A DNA stretch of 64,000 nt from Rhodobacter sp. (lineage in GTDB: Bacteria; Pseudomonadota; Alphaproteobacteria; Rhodobacterales; Rhodobacteraceae), in assembly GCA_027484145.1 (NCBI GenBank), contig JAIXUH010000002.1, positions 558,001 through 622,000 of the forward strand, given 5' to 3'. Both the position numbers and the translations under genes were made by a program. The notes under the pieces were generated by a model, which did not search any database, was not told where the DNA came from, and saw only the letters and a program-made list of their open reading frames with translations. Below, one piece after another: positions 16,222 through 23,661 of this stretch (within the stretch, counting starts at the first letter, position 1; every line of letters begins with the position of its first letter).

Positions 16222-17832
16222 TTAGCCGCGAACGCTGTTCAGGGCCACCCCGGCTGCCTCAAGCGCCTGAAACAACAGCGCATCGCGGCCATAGATGTCG
16301 TTGCGATAGGTCATCTGCCCTTTTGCCCCCGGATAGGCGGTGAAATAGACCAGATGAACCGGCAGCGGCTGTTCCAGTTTCACCACGCTTTCGCGGCCGG
16401 TCTGCAGGTGCGATTCAAACTCGGCCTTCGGGTCATCGGATTGCAAGGCCAGCAGCGCATAGGCAAAATCGAACGGGTCCGCCAGACGAATGCAGCCGTG
16501 GCTATAGGCGCGCACTTCATGGCTGAACAGGTTTTTCGCAGGCGTATCATGAAGATAGATGTTGTATTGATTGGGGAACATGAACTTCACCTTCCCCAGG
16601 GCATTGCCGTCTGACGGCGGTTGGCGCAAGCCAAAAGGAAAGGTCCGCGCCGAATAGGCCGCAAAGTTCACCGCACCGCGCGGCACAACCCGGCCGTTGC
16701 CATCAATCACCTGCAGATGCCCGACCGCATTCGGATTGCGCTGCAACAGCGGCAGGTATTCCTTCACGATGATCGACCGCGGCACCCCCCATGACGGGTT
16801 GATGACCATATGCTCCATTACATCCGAGAACTCGGGCGTGTGCTGGTCGGCCACATCTTTGCCGATCACGGCGCGTGTTTCAAAGGTGACCTTGCCATGA
16901 TCAATGATCTTGGCCGTGAAATCCGGCTGGTTGACCCAGATGTGACGGTCACCCAAGGGCGCATCACCCATCCAGCGCATCCGCTCCATCGCCACCACAA
17001 CCGTTTTCAGCCGCTGTTCCGGCGCCACGTTCAGCGCATCAATCGTGCCGTCATAGGCGCTGCCATCGGCGATCAGACCATGATCCACCTGAAACCGCTG
17101 CACGGCAGACTGCATGGCGCGGTCATAAAGGCTGGTGGCCGAGCGTGCCATATAGCCCATCGCGATCAAGCGGTTGCGAAGCGCAACGACATCTGCGCCG
17201 GTATCGCCCGGCACCAGGGCCTTCGCCGGGACCGTTGGCCCCCAGCCGCCGGCGGCAATCGTCGCATCCAGCCCGATCTTGGCCCGCATCAGCTGGGCAT
17301 ATTGCGGGGCTTTGGGGGCAATGTCGCGCAGCACACGGGCCGGGTCCGCCCCGGCCACCGCTGTCAGCAAGACCACCGGATCGGTCCGCGTGATCTCGCG
17401 CACGATGCCACTGTCAATCGACTTGGGGTCAAGGATGCCCGAGCCGAGGTCATTGGCATAGGCAAGATAGGCACGGGTCATGGCAACCTCGACGCGCGCC
17501 CGATCGCCTTCGGTCTGGGCTACAGTCAATTGCGCCGCCAACTGCGCCGCATCATAGCGCCGCACCGGCAACGCGTGATCGGACGCGCGCGACAGTGCCG
17601 AAAGCAAGGCCGCGCGTCGTTCGGCATCGGCCTCGCCGGTCCAGATCGGGGCATAGTTGCGGCTGCGGTAGAAGGCTGCGATTGCCTCATCGGCCGAGGC
17701 TTCGGCAGCCACCACCTGCACGAACGGGCTCGGCAACTCCTGCGCCACCCCCGGGCTGCCAAGTGACACAGCGAAAATGGCGACCGAGGCCAAAAGCCCC
17801 CCAAACCGGCGACCTTGCTTGCAACGCGTCAT
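16222..17832 (-). CDS. Murein L,D-transpeptidase, YcbB (LdtD)-like
   Basis: This 536-residue exported enzyme has a basic signal peptide ending near GVAQE (about residue 29), a scaffold region, a peptidoglycan-binding domain (about 210-275, with VVALRNRLIAMGY) and a YkuD catalytic domain. The catalytic Cys is C447 in SHGCIRL, and H-x14-17-[S/T]HGCh-type context is intact. It would form 3-3 cross-links or attach proteins to peptidoglycan in the periplasm. ATG 17832 is chosen for the signal peptide and the GGGGGTG site; an adjacent GTG is an alternative. It diverges from the DUF882 gene. Confidence 0.9.
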   Translation of the reverse strand: MTRCKQGRRFGGLLASVAIFAVSLGSPGVAQELPSPFVQVVAAEASADEAIAAFYRSRNYAPIWTGEADAERRAALLSALSRASDHALPVRRYDAAQLAAQLTVAQTEGDRARVEVAMTRAYLAYANDLGSGILDPKSIDSGIVREITRTDPVVLLTAVAGADPARVLRDIAPKAPQYAQLMRAKIGLDATIAAGGWGPTVPAKALVPGDTGADVVALRNRLIAMGYMARSATSLYDRAMQSAVQRFQVDHGLIADGSAYDGTIDALNVAPEQRLKTVVVAMERMRWMGDAPLGDRHIWVNQPDFTAKIIDHGKVTFETRAVIGKDVADQHTPEFSDVMEHMVINPSWGVPRSIIVKEYLPLLQRNPNAVGHLQVIDGNGRVVPRGAVNFAAYSARTFPFGLRQPPSDGNALGKVKFMFPNQYNIYLHDTPAKNLFSHEVRAYSHGCIRLADPFDFAYALLALQSDDPKAEFESHLQTGRESVVKLEQPLPVHLVYFTAYPGAKGQMTYRNDIYGRDALLFQALEAAGVALNSVRG

Positions 17833-18153
17833 CACACCCCCGAAATCGGCAATCTTATGCAATGCCAGAAACTTTCCTAGAAAGCAGCGCAAGTGTCCAT
17901 CGCGATCAACAGGGCCTGTGCGCTGCGAAAGCCTGATAAGATGCATTTCGGCAACGATCTTATCGGAAAAATGCAGCGTATTCTTCTGGTCACTTTCAGC
18001 AGTTTTTTGCCTATCTCGCCTAAAAGGGCCACGGGCGTGGAATCTGCGCTTGGGTTGCGAATCGAGCTATGGCATAAGGTTTGCACACTTGGGGATGAGT
18101 GTGGCCGAACTGCCGACACAGGCGGAAAAGATACGACGGGACAGGCGTTCAGA
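17833..18153. other. Divergent intergenic region with a perfect 8-bp inverted repeat
   Basis: These 321 bp separate two divergent peptidoglycan-related genes and must hold both promoters. The clearest structure is GATAAGAT (17935-17942) and ATCTTATC (17957-17964), a perfect inverted repeat with a 14-base spacer, which could be an operator or a transcript hairpin. I see no convincing gene in it. Confidence 0.5.
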
Positions 18154-18723
18154 ATGGCAGACAATAATACGTTGGGGATCACGCGGCGGGGCCTGCTCGG
18201 TGCGTTTGCAGCAACGCTGGTTGTGGCAGCCCCCACCTACTCGAACGCGTTCGGGTTGCTGAAGGGTGCTGGCGATATTCGCAGGGTCCGGATGTATTCG
18301 GGCCGCACCGGGGAAAGCATCGACACCATCTATTGGATCGAAGGCGAGTACATTCCCGAAGTATTGAAGGAAATCAACCACTTCATGCGCGACTGGCGGT
18401 CTGATGAGACGGTCAAGATGGATGCGCGCACGGTGGACATCATGGCGGCGGCGCATCGCCTGATGGATGTGTCTGAACCCTATATGCTGCTGTCTGGCTA
18501 TCGCAGCCCTGGCACCAATGCGATGCTGCGGTCAAAGTCGCGCGGCGTTGCCAAGAACTCGCTTCACATGAAGGGTCAGGCGGCAGACCTGCGGCTGAAG
18601 TCGCGGTCGGTGGGCCAGATGGCCAAGGCGGCGGCAGCCTGCGCGTCGGGCGGCGTTGGCCGCTATTCGCGGTCAAACTTTGTCCACATGGATTGCGGCC
18701 CTGTCCGCAGCTGGGGCGGCTGA
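18154..18723 (+). CDS. DUF882 / YcbK-like M15-type peptidase, Tat-exported
   Basis: The 189-residue protein starts with a twin-arginine-type leader (ITRRGLLGAF) and a hydrophobic segment ending near SNA (about residue 31). The DUF882/peptidase M15-like domain has the expected zinc-ligand pattern: SGYRSPGTN, then the H-x-x-G-x-A-A-D motif (SLHMKGQAADL), then FVHMDCGPVR. Such proteins act on peptide stems of peptidoglycan or are structural homologues of D-Ala-D-Ala carboxypeptidases. E. coli YcbK sits next to the L,D-transpeptidase YcbB, and here the two genes are divergent neighbours. ATG 18154 is the first codon giving a Tat leader. Confidence 0.88.
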   Translation: MADNNTLGITRRGLLGAFAATLVVAAPTYSNAFGLLKGAGDIRRVRMYSGRTGESIDTIYWIEGEYIPEVLKEINHFMRDWRSDETVKMDARTVDIMAAAHRLMDVSEPYMLLSGYRSPGTNAMLRSKSRGVAKNSLHMKGQAADLRLKSRSVGQMAKAAAACASGGVGRYSRSNFVHMDCGPVRSWGG

Positions 18724-18750
18724 CGCCACGATCCTTCGGATTTTCACGAT

Positions 18751-18776
18751 AAAGGCGCCCTTCGGGGCGCCTTTTG
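18751..18776. terminator. Intrinsic terminator between DUF882 gene and rlmE
   Basis: AAAGGCGCCC and GGGGCGCCTTTT form a strong stem with a TTC loop. The A/T runs on both sides allow it to serve both convergent genes. Confidence 0.8.
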
Positions 18777-18828
18777 TCTGAAAGTACTGACGTTTGGTTG
18801 TTGCCGACCCTGCACCAATAGCAGTGCA

Positions 18829-19578
18829 TTAATCCATGTCTTCCGCATCGTCCGCGTCGTCACCTTCGGCTTGGCGGCCCCGGAATCCCATCGCCACCAC
18901 AAACTTTTCCGAACTGTCAGAGCGACTCGCCGGGGGTTTCACATTGGCCACCTTGCGGAAGTTTTTCTTCAGCATGGTTTGCATCTGGCTTTCCGCCCCA
19001 CCGGCCAGAACCTTTGCCACAAACGTGCCGTCATCTTCCAGCACGTCAAAGGCAAAGGCCAAGGCCGCCTCGACCAGGGCCACAATGCGCAAATGGTCGG
19101 TCGCCTTGTGCCCCGATGCCGCTGCCGCCATGTCTGACATCACCACATCCGCACGCCCGCCCAACCAGCCTTTGACCAACCCGTCCGCCTCATCGGTCAG
19201 GAAATCAAGCTGGTGCAGTTCGGCGCCGGAAATTGCCTCCACCTCTTGCAGGTCAATCCCCAGGACGGTGCCCACCGGCTTTTTCGGGTTCTGCGCCAAG
19301 GCATTCACCCGCTCGACCGCCACCTGACACCACCCGCCGGGGGCACAGCCAAGATCAACCACCCGCGCGCCCGGTTTCAGAAACCCGTAGCGATCATCGA
19401 GTTCAAGGATCTTGTAGGCCGCACGCCCGCGATAGCCTTCCTTCTTGGCCCGGATTACGTAAGGGTCGTTCAACTGCCGTTCCAGCCACAAGGTGGACGA
19501 CAGCTTTCGTCCCTTGGCGGTCTTGACCCGAACGCGCAGTTCGCGCTGCCCCCGGCCAGAGGTGTTCTTTTCGGTCAT
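18829..19578 (-). CDS. rlmE: 23S rRNA (U2552-2'-O) methyltransferase
   Basis: This 249-residue FtsJ-fold enzyme has a SAM-binding motif ([15 protein letters not shown]) and the K-D-K-E-type catalytic residues, including D in VVMSDMAAA and K in TFVAKVLAG. It methylates U2552 in the A-loop of 23S rRNA late in 50S assembly. It has an N-terminal basic extension (to about 40) and an acidic C-terminal tail ([12 protein letters not shown]). Its start overlaps the ppx stop by 4 bp, so the two genes are translationally coupled. Confidence 0.94.
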   Translation of the reverse strand: MTEKNTSGRGQRELRVRVKTAKGRKLSSTLWLERQLNDPYVIRAKKEGYRGRAAYKILELDDRYGFLKPGARVVDLGCAPGGWCQVAVERVNALAQNPKKPVGTVLGIDLQEVEAISGAELHQLDFLTDEADGLVKGWLGGRADVVMSDMAAAASGHKATDHLRIVALVEAALAFAFDVLEDDGTFVAKVLAGGAESQMQTMLKKNFRKVANVKPPASRSDSSEKFVVAMGFRGRQAEGDDADDAEDMD

Positions 19579-20711
19579 GCAAATGGTCCTTCGGTCAACA
19601 CGCCATCGGCGGTCATCTGGGCATACAGCAGCCCCTCGCGCAGGCCCCGGTCGGCCACGGACAGGCGGTCCGTTGGCCAGATCCGCATCAGGGCCTGAAG
19701 AATGGCCGCACCCGACATGATCAGGGCATGCCTGTCGCGTCCGATGCGCGGGTCCGTGCGCCGCCCCTCTGGCCCCAAGGCCAGATAGTCGCGGATCACA
19801 AAGTCGATCTGGTCGCTGGTCATCTGCAACCCGTCCACCTTGGTGCGGTCATAGCGCCGCAGGCCAAGATAGCTGGCCGCAACCGTGGTAACCGTGCCCG
19901 AGGTGCCGATGATCTGAAACCCCTCGCGGCGTTGCTGCGCGTTGTAGGGGGAAAAGCTCGCAAGCTGTTCTTCGAAAAACCAACTCATCAGCGCGAAGCG
20001 GGCGGCATCATCATCCACATCGCCGAACTGGTCACGCAAGGTGGCAACCCCCAGCGGCACCGAAATCCAGTCCACCACCCGCGCGCCACCTTCGGGCTGC
20101 GCATCGAACCCGGCATGAAGGCCCATGATCGCGCGGGGCCGGTTTTCCGGCACCACACCCGACAAGTCGATCCACACCAGTTCGGTTGATCCGCCGCCGA
20201 TATCTACCACCAGCAACTGTTCGGTGCGGGTGTTCACCAGCGGCGCGCAGGAAATCACAGCAAGGCGCGCTTCTTCCTCGGGTGAGATGATTTCAAGCTG
20301 AAGCCCGGTTTCGCGCCGCACCTGACGGATGAAATCCCGCGCGTTGCGGGCGCGGCGGCAGGCTTCGGTCGCCACCAGCCGCATGCGCCGCACGCCGTGC
20401 CGTTCGATCTTTTTCTGACAGATGCGCAGCGCCTGCACCGTACGCCCCATCGACGCACGCGACAGCCGGCCCGAGGCTTCCAGCCCCACGCCAAGCTGGA
20501 CAGTCTTGGAAAAACTGTCCACTACCGTGAACTGACTGCCCTTCGGTTGGGCAATCAGCATCCGGCAACTGTTCGTGCCAAGGTCCAGAGCCGCATATAG
20601 CGTGCCCTGCCCCGGCTTTGGAGGGGGTGACGACTCGTCAACACGGGAGCCTGTTTCCGGCTCGACCGATGCATGCGACGCGTCCCCCCCTCGGGGACGC
20701 TCGGGCGTCAT
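19575..20711 (-). CDS. ppx: Exopolyphosphatase / Ppx-GppA phosphatase family protein
   Basis: The 378-residue protein has the ASKHA phosphate-binding motifs: [14 protein letters not shown] near residues 40-53 and [13 protein letters not shown] near 170-182. It is the short Ppx/GppA form without the C-terminal HD domain, which is common in alphaproteobacteria and may hydrolyse polyphosphate or pppGpp. The frame continues 76 codons upstream, but ATG 20711 has a GGAGGG site about 6 bp before it. The first 35 residues are Pro/Ser-rich and probably disordered. It is the first gene of a ppx-rlmE pair. Confidence 0.88.
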   Translation of the reverse strand: MTPERPRGGDASHASVEPETGSRVDESSPPPKPGQGTLYAALDLGTNSCRMLIAQPKGSQFTVVDSFSKTVQLGVGLEASGRLSRASMGRTVQALRICQKKIERHGVRRMRLVATEACRRARNARDFIRQVRRETGLQLEIISPEEEARLAVISCAPLVNTRTEQLLVVDIGGGSTELVWIDLSGVVPENRPRAIMGLHAGFDAQPEGGARVVDWISVPLGVATLRDQFGDVDDDAARFALMSWFFEEQLASFSPYNAQQRREGFQIIGTSGTVTTVAASYLGLRRYDRTKVDGLQMTSDQIDFVIRDYLALGPEGRRTDPRIGRDRHALIMSGAAILQALMRIWPTDRLSVADRGLREGLLYAQMTADGVLTEGPFA

Positions 20712-20985
20712 AGCCGCCCTCCATATGTGGTTGACAGCAAAAGTAGTCCGCTTCCCCCCTCGGTGCAAGCATCTATCGGAACCGCGCGCCCCGCCAATCG
20801 TCTGGCCACATGATCTGCATGAGAAATTTTCCGATCTGCCCCCGTCGCCAGCGTGGCCACAATGCGATAGTTTCGCCACCATCGTGGCAGGGGTCGGGTT
20901 TACGACCTGCCATGTCGAAAACGCACCCTCTTGTCGCAATCGGGCGATTAGAACGGGGTCAGAACGGCAAAGAGGAATCGGACGA

Positions 20986-21294
20986 ATGGTTGATGTTACC
21001 GTGGTCTATTGGCGCGACATTCCGGCCCAGGTCATCGTGGGCAAAGGGCGGCGCGGGGCCAAGGTGCAACTGTCCGAACGGTTCGAACAAGCCATCGATC
21101 GTTGCGCCATGAAAGTTGGCGCCAAGGATGCCGATGCTTATCTTGCCGAGTGGCGAAAGGCTGCGCCGTATGAGGTGGAGGGGGAACAGGAAGATGTTGC
21201 CCGCGCCGAAGCCGCGCGTCTGGAGGCCGAGTTTGACACCGCGCGCATCAAGGCGCTGATCGCAACCGACGGCTGGGCCGAGCCCCGCACCTGA
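20986..21294 (+). CDS. Small 'virulence factor' family protein (PF13769-type)
   Basis: The 102-residue protein begins MVDVTVVYWRDIPAQV and contains GKGRRGAKVQLSERFEQAID, with an Ala/Glu-rich C-terminal half. I recall this as the alphaproteobacterial 'virulence factor' family, a historical name with no assigned activity. An AGAGGA site lies 8 bp upstream of ATG 20986. It ends 25 bp before the MetF-like gene, and this pairing with C1-transfer genes suggests that it belongs to the corrinoid/folate system. No catalytic motif is visible. Confidence 0.7.
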   Translation: MVDVTVVYWRDIPAQVIVGKGRRGAKVQLSERFEQAIDRCAMKVGAKDADAYLAEWRKAAPYEVEGEQEDVARAEAARLEAEFDTARIKALIATDGWAEPRT

Positions 21295-21319
21295 CGCCAT
21301 GCACCTGAGGGAGACACTG

Positions 21320-22240
21320 ATGGCCTTGTTCAACTTTCGCGGCAAGAAAGAAGCCCCTGCCGCCACGCCCACCAATCAGGTCGAGGCGTTTTTGCAAGGC
21401 TATTCGGTCGAGGTGATGCCGCGCACGGCGGAAAAGGTCGAAGATTTCCGCACCCTTTTGCCCGCGCATACCCGCGTCTACATTGCCCATATCGACGGTA
21501 CGCCGATTGAAGACATGGTCGCCACGGCAAAGCGGCTTGCCGACGAAGGCTTTACCGCCATGCCGCATTTCCCGGCACGGATCATCAAGGATAAGGCCAC
21601 GCTTGCAGACTGGGTCGGGCGCTACAAGGACGTGGGCGTACGGCAGGGCCTGTTGTTGGCCGGTGGTGTAGCAGCGCCGATTGGCGAGTTCCACACCTCG
21701 ATGCAACTGCTGGAATCTGGCGCCTTTGATGGGTTTGACCGCCTGCACGTGGCGGGCCACCCTGAGGGCAACAAGGATATTGATCCCGATGGCTCGGACC
21801 GCATGGTCATGGAAGCCGCGCGCTGGAAGTCGGCCTTCACCGAGCGTACTGATGCCAAGATGGCGATGGCCACGCAGTTCTGTTTCGAGGCCGCCCCTGT
21901 GATCGACTGGGTCAACCGCCTGCAGGCCGAGAACATCAAGTTGCCGGTGCATATCGGGGTTGCCGGGCCGGCCAAGTTGCAGACGCTGATCAAGTTTGCC
22001 ATTGCTTGCGGCGTTGGACCATCGCTCAAGGTGCTGCAAAAGCGCGCCATGGATGTGACCAAGCTGTTGCTGCCCTATGAGCCGACCGATTTCATCGCCG
22101 ATCTGGCCGCCCACAAGGCCGCGCATCCGGGCTTTGGCATTGAACAGGTCCATTTCTTTCCGCTGGGTGGCATCAAGACCTGCGCACAATGGGTCACGGA
22201 ACACGGCGGCGCGGCTGGCCGACCGGCAAAAGCCGCCTGA
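21320..22240 (+). CDS. Methylenetetrahydrofolate reductase-like protein (MetF family)
   Basis: The 306-residue protein has the TIM-barrel pattern of methylenetetrahydrofolate reductases, including TPIEDMVATAKRLADEGF, MPHFPAR, GDRLHVAGHPEG-type FAD-site elements (FDRLHVAGHPEGN) and PVHIGVAGPAK. It would make or use 5-methyl-THF. The divergent sequence suggests a specialised paralogue and not the main MetF; I cannot prove this. ATG 21320 has GAGGGAG 7-9 bp upstream; the frame extends seven codons earlier. It is 23 bp before the methyl-THF:corrinoid methyltransferase gene. Confidence 0.8.
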   Translation: MALFNFRGKKEAPAATPTNQVEAFLQGYSVEVMPRTAEKVEDFRTLLPAHTRVYIAHIDGTPIEDMVATAKRLADEGFTAMPHFPARIIKDKATLADWVGRYKDVGVRQGLLLAGGVAAPIGEFHTSMQLLESGAFDGFDRLHVAGHPEGNKDIDPDGSDRMVMEAARWKSAFTERTDAKMAMATQFCFEAAPVIDWVNRLQAENIKLPVHIGVAGPAKLQTLIKFAIACGVGPSLKVLQKRAMDVTKLLLPYEPTDFIADLAAHKAAHPGFGIEQVHFFPLGGIKTCAQWVTEHGGAAGRPAKAA

Positions 22241-22263
22241 GCACTTCACACAAAGGTTGAACT

Positions 22264-23244
22264 ATGACCCGCACCGTTATTGAATCGAAGACGAAAACCG
22301 TCATCATCGGCTTTGACGAGCCGTTCTGCGTGATCGGTGAGCGGATCAACCCGACGGGGCGCAAGAAGCTGGCCGCAGAGCTGGAGGCCGGAAATTTCGA
22401 TACGGTGATCAAGGATGCGCTGGAACAGGTGGCCTGCGGGGCCACGGTGCTCGATGTGAATTCCGGCGCAGTCTTTACCAACAAGATGGCCGAAGACCCG
22501 CGCTATGCCGACAACAACTTTGTCGAACCGCCCCTGATGAAGGCGCTGATCGAGATCATCCAGCAAACCGTTGACGTGCCCTTGTGCATCGATTCGTCGG
22601 TGCCGGGTGCGCTGGAGTCCGGGTTGATGGCCTGCGAAGGCCGCCCCTTGCTGAACTCGGTCACCGGGGAAGAGCATCGCCTGGAACTCGTTCTGCCTTT
22701 GGTCAAGAAATACAACGTGCCGGTCGTCGCCATCTCGAACGACGATACCGGCATTTCAGAGGACCCCGATGTGCGCTTTGCCGTGGCCAAGAAGATCGTC
22801 GAACGCGCGGCGGATTTCGGCATTCCGGCGCATGACATCGTGGTGGACCCGCTGGTGATGCCGGTGGGTGCCATGGGCACGGCGGGGCAGCAGGTCTTTA
22901 CGCTCGTCCGTCGCCTGCGCGAAGAACTGGGCGTGAACACGACTTGCGGCGCGTCGAACATCAGCTTTGGCCTGCCGCACCGCCATGGCATCAACGCGGC
23001 GTTCCTGCCCATGGCCATCGGCGCGGGCATGACCTCCGCCATCATGAACCCGGTGCGCCAAGTCGAGATGGAGGCCATTCGTGCCGCCAACTTCCTGATG
23101 AACCACGACTCGAACGGCGGCGAATGGATCCGCTTTGCCAAGGTGCTGGAAGCGGTCGAAGGCGGCATGACCTTTGCTGAAGCCTCGGCTGCGGCCAGTC
23201 AGGCTGCCGGCGGGCGCCGGGGGGGCCGTCGCGGGCGTGCGTGA
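22264..23244 (+). CDS. Methyltetrahydrofolate:corrinoid methyltransferase (pterin-binding domain protein)
   Basis: This 326-residue protein is a stand-alone pterin-binding (DHPS-like) TIM barrel: IGERINPTGRKKLAAEL near residues 25-41, the VLDVNSG strand near 60, and CIDSSVPGALESGL near 105. It corresponds to the methyl-THF-binding module of MetH or to AcsE. It would pass the methyl group between 5-methyl-THF and a separate corrinoid protein. No B12-binding or homocysteine domain is present in this gene, so its partners are encoded elsewhere. The last 12 residues are Gly/Arg-rich (GGRRGGRRGRA), an unusual tail. Confidence 0.88.
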   Translation: MTRTVIESKTKTVIIGFDEPFCVIGERINPTGRKKLAAELEAGNFDTVIKDALEQVACGATVLDVNSGAVFTNKMAEDPRYADNNFVEPPLMKALIEIIQQTVDVPLCIDSSVPGALESGLMACEGRPLLNSVTGEEHRLELVLPLVKKYNVPVVAISNDDTGISEDPDVRFAVAKKIVERAADFGIPAHDIVVDPLVMPVGAMGTAGQQVFTLVRRLREELGVNTTCGASNISFGLPHRHGINAAFLPMAIGAGMTSAIMNPVRQVEMEAIRAANFLMNHDSNGGEWIRFAKVLEAVEGGMTFAEASAAASQAAGGRRGGRRGRA

Positions 23245-23282
23245 TAACATCCTGTTAACCATGGGGCAGGTAAAGCTGCTCT

Positions 23283-23510
23283 ATGGGAACCATCGTCAGA
23301 CACAGCAACGCCGACTACTGGATTGGTCAGGTCTTTTCGGCCAAACAGGCACGGGGCGGTGTTGTTCGCCGGGCCGTGCACTGGGTGGACCGCGAGATCG
23401 GGCAGGACCGTTTTGTGCACGAGGTTCGCGCGCGCGGGTTTCATCTGTTGCGGGCGGGAGATCAGTTCATCGTGATCTGCGATGCCCGGCCGGTCCAGGT
23501 CCTGTTCTGA
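23283..23510 (+). CDS. Small conserved-looking protein of unknown function (75 aa)
   Basis: The 75-residue product is basic and has no signal or membrane segment. It contains an R-G-G-V-V-R-R-A-V-H-W cluster and ends with a strand-like ICDARPVQVLF. It lies 38 bp after the corrinoid methyltransferase gene in the same direction and before the RamA-like gene. Codon use looks normal for the window. Similar short proteins are sometimes annotated as N-(5'-phosphoribosyl)anthranilate isomerase in this family, but it is far too short and has no TIM-barrel motif, so I would not use that name. Confidence 0.6.
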   Translation: MGTIVRHSNADYWIGQVFSAKQARGGVVRRAVHWVDREIGQDRFVHEVRARGFHLLRAGDQFIVICDARPVQVLF

Positions 23511-23511
23511 C

Positions 23512-23599
23512 GAGTTTTCTGCGAAAACTCATTTGCTGCCAGACGTCGCGCGATCTTTCGCAGAACGATCGTTTTGTTGATTTTTCGCCGAAAAATCAA
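23512..23599. repeat. Cluster of short palindromes, possible REP-like element
   Basis: Two near-perfect hairpins flank a third: GAGTTTT-CTGCG-AAAACTC (23512-23530) and TTGATTTTT-CGCCG-AAAAATCAA (23577-23599). Between them lies TTCGCAGAA, the reverse complement of TTCTGCGAA inside the first hairpin. The AT-rich stems with GC loops are unlike ordinary terminators here. They occupy the gap before the RamA-like gene. Confidence 0.5.
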
Positions 23600-23611
23600 T
23601 TGCCCCATCCC

Positions 23612-23640
23612 ATTGCCGCTGCGCCAAAAGCCGCTAGAAC
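23612..23640 (+). promoter_or_regulatory. Candidate promoter of the RamA-like gene
   Basis: ATTGCC/TTGCCG (23612-23618) and TAGAAC (23635-23640) are spaced 16-17 bp apart, about 22 bp before the start codon. The gene may therefore be transcribed separately from the methyltransferase operon. Confidence 0.3.
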
Positions 23641-23661
23641 GACGCAGGCAGGAGTAACCCC

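Noticed and set aside
20712-20985. Cobalamin or SAM riboswitch before the corrinoid block
   Set aside because: I looked for a B12-box or SAM-II type element in this leader and found neither a conserved box nor suitable pairing; only a plain divergent promoter region can be claimed.
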